A DNA stretch of 6,605 bases from Clostridia bacterium (GTDB taxonomy: Bacteria; Bacillota; Clostridia; Christensenellales; UBA1242). The translations under genes were made by a program, and so were the position numbers. Below the pieces are notes generated by a model. That model did no database searches. It saw only the letters and a program-made list of their open reading frames with translations, and was not told where the DNA came from. Position 1 is the first letter of the stretch, and the number at the start of each line of letters is the position of its first letter. Positions 1 to 5,198 of this stretch are shown piece after piece. The stretch is from contig JAGCEE010000197.1 of the NCBI GenBank assembly GCA_017650795.1, positions 1-6,605 on the forward strand, read 5' to 3'.

Positions 1-243
1 AATACCAATGGTTCTCTTGGTGGTAAGTCTTTTTGCTTTACTGGTGCGGCTTCTCGCCCAAGAAAGGAACTTTGGGAAATGGTTGAAAAGAATGGTGGTG
101 TTATCCACGAAAGCATTAAGAAAGATACCGATGTGCTTGTTCTTGCAGATGTGAATAGCACCTCTAGCAAGGCCGTCAAGGCTCGTAAGCAGGGTACTAC
201 CCTTATGTCAGAAGAAGATTTCGTTAAGATGTGTGGGGTTTAA
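1..243 (+). CDS. BRCT domain, C-terminal end of a probable NAD+-dependent DNA ligase (5' end outside window)
   Basis: The open frame enters from the left edge and stops at TAA 241-243, leaving the last 80 residues of a larger protein. They form nearly one whole BRCT domain: a Gly-Gly-Lys strand leading into FCFTGA (residues 11-16), SRPRKEL, a helix ending in the NGG turn (about 36-38), the hydrophobic strand DVLVLAD (47-53), SSKAVKARKQG (57-67), and the closing segment SEEDFVKMCG. The order matches the C-terminal BRCT of bacterial LigA, where it helps the ligase hold nicked DNA. The FTGA-SRPR signature is closer to ligase and replication-factor BRCTs than to eukaryotic repair ones. The catalytic adenylation domain lies outside the window, so ligase identity is inferred; a stand-alone or exonuclease-linked BRCT protein is possible. 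If it is a LigA-type enzyme it consumes NAD+, which fits the NAD genes downstream. The next gene starts one base after its stop. Confidence 0.72.
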   Translation, partial: NTNGSLGGKSFCFTGAASRPRKELWEMVEKNGGVIHESIKKDTDVLVLADVNSTSSKAVKARKQGTTLMSEEDFVKMCGV

Positions 244-244
244 T

Positions 245-667
245 ATGTGTTCTATTGCTTTATTATTCTTGGTTTTACCTCTTGCTATTCTTGTTTGGAA
301 GAAACTTTCTAAGTGGTCTGGAAACATTAATTGTGATGGTTCTACAACAAATGAAGATGATGGTACAAACAAGTATGCCAAGTGGTTTGAATATCGTGAG
401 AATCTTCTAAAGAAGAGCCATCCTCTTACACAGGATATTATCAACAATCCACAGGTGGCAGAAAAGGAATTTAACTATTGGCTTGAATGTCTTTGTCACC
501 CCGACCCAAATGTGGCCGTGTGGTTTCTTTTGAATGTTTGTGAAAAGATTGAATATCAAAATCCAAGAGTAGTAATGGCTATGCGTGATGCTGTAGATAG
601 TTCTACTAGAAATGATTATGATATTATGAAGGATAGATTATATCGTTTACTCCACGGGGGTGTTTAA
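245..667 (+). CDS. Small N-terminally membrane-anchored protein of unknown function
   Basis: This gene encodes 140 residues when started at ATG 245. That start follows the previous stop by one base and has GGGG six to nine bases upstream. A GTG at 233 would add four residues but overlaps the ligase-like gene. Residues 3-18 are an uninterrupted hydrophobic run (SIALLFLVLPLAILVW), followed at once by KKLSKW. There is no lipobox. The absence of positive charge before the run and the lysines after it suggest a single anchor with the C-terminal part in the cytoplasm. The rest is soluble and probably mostly helical, with a Cys-rich stretch around LECLCHPDPN that resembles the turn of a HEAT-like helical repeat, though this is weak. 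I do not recognise a family. It is translationally coupled to the next gene through TAATG. The charge pattern makes a spanin or periplasmic protein less likely, but topology is a prediction only. Confidence 0.7.
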   Translation: MCSIALLFLVLPLAILVWKKLSKWSGNINCDGSTTNEDDGTNKYAKWFEYRENLLKKSHPLTQDIINNPQVAEKEFNYWLECLCHPDPNVAVWFLLNVCEKIEYQNPRVVMAMRDAVDSSTRNDYDIMKDRLYRLLHGGV

Positions 668-1509
668 TGGATAATGATTATTTTAATAATCTACAAAAAT
701 GGGGCAAAATCTTTCAAGATTATGAATCAGAAATAGAAAGATTACAAACTATGTTTAATGATTACTACCGTTACAATAATGACTTAGATAGGCTACATGC
801 CTCAATGGGATATGGTGAACCTGAACACTTTGAATTGATTCGCAATAGCCAAACTATGACCGACCAAGACAAGAAAACACTTGCCGAGTTCGGTGCTTAT
901 GCAAAGCCTAAACTTAGTGAAATTATTGGTGTAAAGAATGTTCCAATGACTCCGTGTGAACGATACACAAATGGAATTACTGTCAATATTCTTTTCAAGG
1001 TTAAACACTTTGATAGTAGCTTTGATGAATATAAAAAGTATTTCCAAAAGAACAAAACTATTGTTCATACAAAGTTGTACATTCCTCACGATAATCCACA
1101 GCATATTCGTAAGGTAAAAGAATTTAATTATTATTTACTTAAAACCGATTTCAACTTTGCCCAATATCAGCATATGGTAAAGGAATATGAAAAGAAACAT
1201 TATCTTGTGGATAGTGATTTCAGGTTGGTTGAAAATAAGAACAAGGCTGCAAGACTTTGTAATGTTGAAGATATGGGTAAGTTCATCAATGAAAAGTTGA
1301 ATGAATGTAAAAACAATTATCAGTTCTTCATTGATGTTTTTGAAAATGAAGGTTTCAAGAAGCTACGCGGACAAATTAAAGATAATTCAGATAAGATTGA
1401 AGATTTGTACAAAGAAGCTGCAGACCTAAAGGAAAGAAACAAGCAAACCGAAAAGAAATATCGTGAAGCCTTTGATAAGTTAATGAGTGTAAATAAGGAT
1501 TTTGAATAA
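667..1509 (+). CDS. Unknown 280-residue protein with C-terminal coiled coil
   Basis: The ATG at 667 shares its A with the TAA of the preceding gene, and a GGGGG run lies six bases upstream, so the start is well fixed. The protein is rich in Tyr, Asn, Lys and Asp. An N-terminal charged helical segment (about 8-45) is followed by a mixed region with strand-like hydrophobic stretches such as ITVNILFKVKH (about 104-114) and TKLYIPH. The last 90 or so residues are strongly helical and charged (KIEDLYKEAADLKERN onward), typical of a coiled coil and suggesting self-association or a partner. There is no signal peptide, transmembrane run or catalytic motif I can name. Its closing codons (AAG GAT TTT GAA TAA) include AAGGA, which acts as the SD of the following gene. 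Position and architecture suggest it works with its neighbours, but function is unknown. Confidence 0.75.
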   Translation: MDNDYFNNLQKWGKIFQDYESEIERLQTMFNDYYRYNNDLDRLHASMGYGEPEHFELIRNSQTMTDQDKKTLAEFGAYAKPKLSEIIGVKNVPMTPCERYTNGITVNILFKVKHFDSSFDEYKKYFQKNKTIVHTKLYIPHDNPQHIRKVKEFNYYLLKTDFNFAQYQHMVKEYEKKHYLVDSDFRLVENKNKAARLCNVEDMGKFINEKLNECKNNYQFFIDVFENEGFKKLRGQIKDNSDKIEDLYKEAADLKERNKQTEKKYREAFDKLMSVNKDFE

Positions 1510-2168
1510 TGGCATTATATCCAGCAGACAAAGCTGATTACAATGAGGTAAAAGCTATCCTAGATAACCTAGTGTGGAATGGTGAACACATTCCATACTA
1601 TTACGATTATTCTGGATATTTTCGTATCACTTTCAACAAAGTAAAAGCCCTTACATCAATCATTCCAAATTATGAAAGTTACCATCTAGGTCTAAATGGT
1701 TGCATACAAATTAATCTTGGATATGATTTTAGGCTTACCCTTGAATGTCCTTGTGCTTGTAAAGATGATGCTGTTTCTAAGTATAGGAGTATTAGGTGGT
1801 ATGAACATCTTAATAAGTTACCTGTCACTCCTTGGGGTATTGCCGATAAGAATTGGGTAATGGATGTTTGCCCATTCAAGACAGAATTAAAGTTATTCAA
1901 GACCACTAAGAAGATTGGTGAAACGATTCTCCGTTGGCTTGATATGTCTTATAAACTTATCAAAGAAGGTTATGAATGGAGCATTAGTGACGGTGTACAA
2001 AAAGATATTCAGCAATACATTGAACACCAAGAAATTGTTTGTGCACTTAATGCTGAAATGCGTGAAGTTCAAAAGAAGATTGACCTAGAAAACTCAAGAT
2101 TTAGAGCTTATCACAGTAAGTATATGGATAGCTTTAGAAAAGTAAAGAATATTTCAAAGGATTTCTAA
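1509..2168 (+). CDS. Unknown 219-residue protein with C-terminal helical tail
   Basis: The gene starts at an ATG overlapping the previous stop by one base (TAATG), with AAGGA at 1495-1499, nine bases upstream. The first two thirds are globular and aromatic-rich: a YYYDYSGYFRITF segment (about 30-42), then strand-like runs QINLGYDFRLTLECPC (about 66-81) with a CPCAC cysteine cluster. Whether that cluster binds metal or is incidental cannot be told. Residues from about 165 form a charged helical tail (EIVCALNAEMREVQKKIDL) similar in style to the preceding protein's tail. The two proteins share only loose similarity, such as a strand followed by a KVK motif, so common ancestry is possible but not shown. 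Their shared ending Lys-Asp-Phe is explained by the codons doubling as a ribosome-binding site. No known family is recognised. Confidence 0.74.
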   Translation: MALYPADKADYNEVKAILDNLVWNGEHIPYYYDYSGYFRITFNKVKALTSIIPNYESYHLGLNGCIQINLGYDFRLTLECPCACKDDAVSKYRSIRWYEHLNKLPVTPWGIADKNWVMDVCPFKTELKLFKTTKKIGETILRWLDMSYKLIKEGYEWSISDGVQKDIQQYIEHQEIVCALNAEMREVQKKIDLENSRFRAYHSKYMDSFRKVKNISKDF

Positions 2169-2173
2169 TGTAA
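2156..2173 (+). other. Start-stop element: SD, ATG, immediate TAA
   Basis: AAAGGA at 2156-2161 is followed after six bases by ATG (2168-2170), which overlaps the stop of the 219-residue gene as TAATG and is directly followed by TAA (2171-2173). This is a complete initiation site encoding only a methionine. It copies the coupling junctions at 667 and 1509, so it may be the remnant of a lost next gene or a functional minimal ORF. Chance is possible. Confidence 0.4.
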
Positions 2174-2195
2174 CTAAAGATTTACATAAAAACTA

Positions 2196-2250
2196 TTGAC
2201 AAAAGAAAAAAGTTTTATAAATTTGAACCCAAACTTTAACCAAAAGAGGT
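2196..2250 (+). promoter_or_regulatory. Promoter candidate and leader of the nicotinate phosphoribosyltransferase gene
   Basis: A perfect TTGACA lies at 2196-2201. A sigma70 -10 at usual spacing is poor (TAAATT after 16 bases at 2218-2223; TATAAA at 2216-2221 is only 14 bases away). TAAATTTG at 2218-2225 is instead an exact TAnnTTTG, the -7 element described for Bacteroidota, lying 19 bases after the TTG. The leader ends in CAAAAGAGGT (2241-2250), whose AGAGG is the SD, eight bases before ATG 2258. The block resembles the one at 5142-5194. No terminator is seen between the previous gene and this site, so readthrough from upstream may also contribute. Confidence 0.55.
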
Positions 2251-2257
2251 ATTTACT

Positions 2258-3679
2258 ATGGCAACTAAGAAACTTACAAAGTCTGAAAAGAAGATTGAAC
2301 GTGCTATTAAGGCTAAGAAGAAGGCAATTGAAGAAATGGAAAAGTCCACACCAAAGAAGCCGACCGGTATCAAGGTCAAGGATGGTGCAGACTTTTATGC
2401 CCATAAGCATATTATCAACTACTTAACTGAGACGGACTTGTATAAGTTCACTCAGCAGCAATTCTATCTTCTAAAGCGAAGTGAAGATGAAGCAAAGTGG
2501 GAATTTAAGTGCCGTACTAAGGGTGTAAACCTTGCTCCACTTTGTAAGCGAATTAATGAAGAATTGGATTGGCTTTGTACTTTGCAATTCCAGCAGTTTG
2601 AACTTGATTGGTTCAAGAAGCAGAATTATTTCACAAAGAAGTATGTAGAATTTCTTGAAGATTTCAAGCTGAAACGCCGTCATATCAAGTGTTACACGGA
2701 TGCTAAGAACACAACCTTGTTCATTGAAGCCGAAGGTTCTCAGAAGTATGTTTCTCCTTGGGAAATTTATGTTCTCCACATTGTTCAGGCTCTTTGGATG
2801 AATGGTGAAGAACTTGATTGGGATAAGGCTAAGACAAATCTTGACAAGGAAATTGAAAAGATTAATGCTGCAACCCGCGCAGGTATCAAGTTTACCATTA
2901 GTGATTTCTCCGTTCGCCGTACCATTTCTAGTGATTGGGAAGATTATATGGTTGGCCGTATGCTTGCTATGTGTCCTGCCTTTGTTGGAACAAGTAATGT
3001 GTACCTTGCTATCAAGCACAATTGCACGGCAATCGGTACCTTTGCTCACGAATTGGATGCTACCTATCAGGGTCTTTCCGATGTAACTATTGAAATGGCT
3101 CAAAAGCAGAAGCTCACGGATTGGTCTGACTTGTACGATGGTAAGTTGGGTATTGCCCTTTCTGACAACTATGGTTTCAAGGCTTTCTTGAAGGATTTCG
3201 GTCTAAAGTTTGCCAAGTTGTTTGATGGTTGCCGACATGATAGTGGTGACCCGATTCGTTGGGGTGAAATGCTTATTGCCCATTATAAGAAGTTGGGCAT
3301 TGACCCGACCACTAAGGTAGCTTGCTGGTCTGACTCCCTTGATATTGACAAGGCTCTTGCTATTGCCAAGCATTTCAATGGAAGAATCCGAATTGCCTTT
3401 GGTATCGGTACCTACCTTGGTGCTACAGTTTGTGGAACTAAGCGAGAACCTCTTTCTATGGTTATGAAGGTTGTTGAAGTCAATGGTAAGCCGGCTGTCA
3501 AACTTTCGGATAGCACCGGTAAGACTATGTGCCACGATGAAGACCACATTAACTATGTGAAGATGAAGTACAACTACAAGTCCATTGATGAAATGACTGT
3601 AGAAGAAATTCTTGAAATGCTCCCGGATTTCAAGGATGTTAAACTTAGCGACATCTATCACCCTGCGAAAGCAGCTTAA
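2258..3679 (+). CDS. pncB: Nicotinate phosphoribosyltransferase (PncB family)
   Basis: The enzyme joins nicotinate to PRPP, giving nicotinate mononucleotide and pyrophosphate; in characterised members ATP hydrolysis drives the reaction through a phosphohistidine. It is the entry step of the Preiss-Handler NAD+ salvage route and is cytoplasmic. PncB signatures appear in order: TETDLYK (57-63), the Arg pair in DFSVRRTIS (216-224), FVGTSN (242-247), TFAHELD with the expected catalytic His264 (261-267), RHDSGDP for phosphate binding (326-332), WSDSLD (357-362), FGIGT (381-385) and KLSDSTGK (415-422). All have close counterparts in E. coli PncB, so nicotinate rather than nicotinamide is the likely substrate. 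At 473 residues it is about 70 longer than E. coli PncB: roughly 50 extra at the N-terminus, a very lysine-rich helical region (1-37), and a longer C-terminal tail. The start is supported by AGAGG eight bases upstream. It has its own promoter candidate and a strong terminator, so it may form a single-gene unit. Lysine is mainly AAG. Confidence 0.93.
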   Translation: MATKKLTKSEKKIERAIKAKKKAIEEMEKSTPKKPTGIKVKDGADFYAHKHIINYLTETDLYKFTQQQFYLLKRSEDEAKWEFKCRTKGVNLAPLCKRINEELDWLCTLQFQQFELDWFKKQNYFTKKYVEFLEDFKLKRRHIKCYTDAKNTTLFIEAEGSQKYVSPWEIYVLHIVQALWMNGEELDWDKAKTNLDKEIEKINAATRAGIKFTISDFSVRRTISSDWEDYMVGRMLAMCPAFVGTSNVYLAIKHNCTAIGTFAHELDATYQGLSDVTIEMAQKQKLTDWSDLYDGKLGIALSDNYGFKAFLKDFGLKFAKLFDGCRHDSGDPIRWGEMLIAHYKKLGIDPTTKVACWSDSLDIDKALAIAKHFNGRIRIAFGIGTYLGATVCGTKREPLSMVMKVVEVNGKPAVKLSDSTGKTMCHDEDHINYVKMKYNYKSIDEMTVEEILEMLPDFKDVKLSDIYHPAKAA

Positions 3680-3697
3680 CTTTAAGAGGAGTGAATT

Positions 3698-3725
3698 GGG
3701 GTGAACTTTTGTTCACCCCTTTTTT
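3698..3725 (+). terminator. Strong intrinsic terminator after the phosphoribosyltransferase gene
   Basis: GGGGTGAAC (3698-3706) pairs perfectly with GTTCACCCC (3711-3719) across a TTTT loop and is followed by six T (3720-3725). This nine-base-pair GC-rich stem with a U tract is a textbook rho-independent terminator. Its T tract runs straight into an ATG at 3726. Confidence 0.92.
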
Positions 3726-3742
3726 ATGAAATACAAAGGACC

Positions 3743-3747
3743 AGGAG
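3743..3747 (+). promoter_or_regulatory. Shine-Dalgarno that sets the start at 3756
   Basis: AGGAG at 3743-3747 is eight bases before ATG 3756. The upstream in-frame ATG at 3726 directly abuts the terminator T tract and has no SD at normal distance, so 3756 is preferred. Confidence 0.7.
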
Positions 3748-3755
3748 TTAAGTTT

Positions 3756-4121
3756 ATGGATTTTGAAGATTCACACCAAGAAACTGTCTATTATGTAGTT
3801 AGTGCTTTTGAAGGAAAAACTTATCCCGATATAACACAAGATTATCGTGTAAGAGACAGAATAGATTTTATGAGAACTATAATCTATGATGCCTTTAGTT
3901 ATGGTGATGGTCTTTTAGATGATAGAATTTTTCGTAATAATTATAAATTAGTTGACAAACTTGCAGAAGAATTGTATATTATCCTCAAACAATCTTTGAA
4001 GGAATGTTCTGGTGCCTTTTGTGAAAATCCTAGACATTGTGCCGATGAATATCTTAAAAAGCATTGTAAGGTTTTGTTTAAGCGAATAATGGCTGAAAGT
4101 GATTTCGCAGAAGGAGTTTAA
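3756..4121 (+). CDS. Unknown 121-residue acidic protein
   Basis: The reading frame is open from ATG 3726, but ATG 3756 has the proper SD and gives a 121-residue product beginning MDFEDSHQETVYY. The longer form would add ten residues (MKYKGPGVKF). The sequence looks helical, with charged and hydrophobic residues alternating in RIDFMRTIIYDAFSYGDG and KLVDKLAEELYIILKQSL. A small cysteine group (ECSGAFCENPRHC, then KKHC) could be a metal site or nothing. No signal peptide or membrane run is seen, and no family is recognised. It lies just after a strong terminator with no evident promoter between, so it must depend on readthrough, on an unrecognised promoter or on late transcription. Its lysines are AAA about as often as AAG (5 to 4), unlike the AAG-rich enzyme genes around it. 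Its end contains the AAGGAG SD of the next gene. Confidence 0.68.
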   Translation: MDFEDSHQETVYYVVSAFEGKTYPDITQDYRVRDRIDFMRTIIYDAFSYGDGLLDDRIFRNNYKLVDKLAEELYIILKQSLKECSGAFCENPRHCADEYLKKHCKVLFKRIMAESDFAEGV

Positions 4122-4123
4122 CT

Positions 4124-4363
4124 ATGTTTTTTAGTAAGAAGAAACCTCAACCAATCGTACCACAATATCTAAAGAATGATAAGGGTCAGTTGGTTGGCGT
4201 TCGTATTGGTGAAAAGGATTATCGTATTGCTGCATACGAGTTAATGATGGGAACACCTGGACAAAAAAGCATTTACCTTTTTGATAAACTTGGTCAAAAG
4301 GTAGCTTGGGATATTAAATCATTTGAAGAACTTGACACAATGTTAAAAAGTTGGCAGGGGTAA
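4124..4363 (+). CDS. Unknown 79-residue basic protein
   Basis: ATG 4124 has a perfect AAGGAG (4111-4116) seven bases upstream and lies two bases after the previous stop, so this small gene is very likely translated. The product starts with a lysine-rich tail (MFFSKKKPQ), followed by what looks like a small alternating strand and helix fold: GQLVGVRIGEKDYRIAAYEL (about 21-40), then a YLFDKLGQKVAWDI segment (about 51-64) and a closing helix SFEELDTMLKSW. There is no transmembrane run and no recognised domain. Its stop (4361-4363) lies three bases before the Nudix start, and its last codons supply that gene's SD (AGGGG), so the two are probably made together. Function is unknown; association with the Nudix enzyme is only positional. 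Confidence 0.75.
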   Translation: MFFSKKKPQPIVPQYLKNDKGQLVGVRIGEKDYRIAAYELMMGTPGQKSIYLFDKLGQKVAWDIKSFEELDTMLKSWQG

Positions 4364-4365
4364 GT

Positions 4366-4803
4366 ATGAAAGAAATTAGTAGTGGATTCGTAATCTTAAA
4401 CAAGAACAACAACGGTTTGATTCTTGCTTGTCAGGCTTTTGGTCATAAGTTCAAGGAAGGAAACTGCGATGTTCCAAAGGGTCACGTAGAAGAAAATGAA
4501 AGCCATTTGGATGCCGCCAAAAGGGAACTCAAGGAAGAAACTGGAATTGTCCTTACAAATGAAAAGATTCACGATTGCGGGCTTTTCCAATATCTACCCT
4601 ATAAGGACTTACACCTTTACTTGGTGGAAGCTGATGTAGATGTTACTAAACTTTCTTGTAATAGTGTGTTTACACATCGTTTTGGTGAAGAAGTTCCAGA
4701 AATTATTGGCTATCATTGGGTAACTGGAACTAATATGTTCTATCGTTCACTCGGTCCGATTGTTGAAAAGTGTATTGAACATTACAAACAAGGTTTAGTA
4801 TGA
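4366..4803 (+). CDS. Nudix hydrolase, Ap4A-hydrolase-like
   Basis: This 145-residue protein is one Nudix domain. Its Nudix box is complete: Gly39, five residues, Glu45, seven residues, then R53-E-L-K-E-E-T-G-I61, fitting GX5EX7REUXEEXGU, with the metal-binding glutamates Glu57 and Glu58 present. The residues before the box (DVPKGHVE, 35-42) resemble asymmetric diadenosine tetraphosphatases, in which a W-x-(L/F)-PKGH motif is usual; the Trp is Cys34 here. Likely chemistry is hydrolysis of a nucleoside diphosphate linked to another group, such as Ap4A, with Mg2+. Substrate cannot be read from sequence, and dinucleotide, RNA-cap or dNTP substrates remain possible. The start is ATG 4366 with AGGGG (4356-4360) five bases upstream; a TTG at 4351 would overlap the previous gene. 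Its end overlaps the next start as ATGA (4800-4803). Lysines are mostly AAG, like the NAD genes. Confidence 0.9.
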   Translation: MKEISSGFVILNKNNNGLILACQAFGHKFKEGNCDVPKGHVEENESHLDAAKRELKEETGIVLTNEKIHDCGLFQYLPYKDLHLYLVEADVDVTKLSCNSVFTHRFGEEVPEIIGYHWVTGTNMFYRSLGPIVEKCIEHYKQGLV

Positions 4804-5108
4804 TTGATGAAAAATTAATGAAAGATGTTCTTAAACTACACAGGCAATCATATTATGAAAGCAAGCATAATGAACCAATCATCCAAATGAGAATGTTGTA
4901 CAATTATGTTCAAAACCTTAGAATGGTTGAACACATTAAAAACAATAGGGATAGAGAATTAAAGTATTATCATTGTACTCAGAAGGTAATGGAAAACATT
5001 ATGGCTTGGGAAGCAATTGATGATGCCGATAAGAATGGAAAGAACTTAATGGATAAGAAACTAAAGCAAGCCATTAAAGAAATTGAAATTGAGTTTGACT
5101 TTGTGTAA
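4800..5108 (+). CDS. Unknown 102-residue helical protein
   Basis: The start codon overlaps the Nudix stop by four bases (ATGA), a sign of translational coupling, with AAGG at 4790-4793 six bases upstream. The product appears almost wholly helical and highly charged, with segments KLMKDVLKLHRQSYYES (about 5-21), MRMLYNYVQNLRMVEHIKNN (about 30-49) and an acidic and lysine-rich C-terminal helix ending IKEIEIEFDFV. No cysteine cluster, signal peptide, membrane segment or catalytic motif is seen, and no family is recognised. A helical adaptor or regulator is conceivable, but nothing in the sequence shows it. It is the last gene before the terminator at 5132 and so closes the 3756-5108 unit. Confidence 0.72.
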   Translation: MIDEKLMKDVLKLHRQSYYESKHNEPIIQMRMLYNYVQNLRMVEHIKNNRDRELKYYHCTQKVMENIMAWEAIDDADKNGKNLMDKKLKQAIKEIEIEFDFV

Positions 5109-5131
5109 AAATAATTTTACAATATTATTAC

Positions 5132-5171
5132 AAGTAGCTCATTGACAAAATGGGCTACTTTTTATATTTTT
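5132..5171 (+). terminator. Intrinsic terminator overlapping the next promoter
   Basis: AAGTAGCTCAT (5132-5142) pairs with ATGGGCTACTT (5150-5160), an eleven-base-pair stem with one G-U wobble and a seven-base loop (TGACAAA). It is followed by TTTTATATTTTT, a U-rich tract. This is a convincing rho-independent terminator for the genes ending at 5108. Confidence 0.85.
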
Positions 5172-5194
5172 ATTAAAAAACCAACAAAAGAGGT
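5142..5194 (+). promoter_or_regulatory. Promoter candidate and leader of the 76-residue protein and adenylyltransferase-Nudix unit
   Basis: TTGACA at 5142-5147 sits in the loop and right stem edge of the terminator. The AT-rich tract after the stem holds TATATT (5163-5168, 15 bases away) or TATTTT (5165-5170, 17 bases away) as -10. TATATTTT at 5163-5170 also nearly fits the Bacteroidota-type TAnnTTTG. The leader ends in CAAAAGAGGT (5185-5194), the same ten bases as at 2241-2250, with AGAGG five bases before ATG 5199. Initiation would fall after the hairpin, so terminator and promoter can coexist. Confidence 0.55.
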
Positions 5195-5198
5195 AACA

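Noticed and set aside
233..244. GTG start for the membrane-anchored protein
   Set aside because: It overlaps the ligase-like gene and would add only four residues before the hydrophobic run; ATG 245 sits in the usual junction.
2209..2237. Inverted repeat AAAGTTT / AAACTTT in the promoter region
   Set aside because: A seven-base AT-rich stem with a 15-base loop is weak and expected by chance in such AT-rich sequence; no U tract follows, so it is not a terminator.
2196..2426. Plus-strand frame starting at TTG within the promoter region
   Set aside because: It would start inside TTGACA and overlap the phosphoribosyltransferase start in another frame; no SD precedes it.
2471..3103. Minus-strand open frame (210 residues)
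   Set aside because: It is antisense to the clearly conserved phosphoribosyltransferase gene and shows no domain or SD support.
2258..3679. Nicotinamide (not nicotinate) phosphoribosyltransferase identity
   Set aside because: The motif series and spacing follow E. coli PncB closely, including FVGTSN, AHE and RHDSGDP; nicotinamide activity could be settled only by assay.
5111..5129. AATAAT / ATTATT palindrome after the 102-residue gene
   Set aside because: It consists only of A and T, is short, and is better seen as background next to the real terminator.
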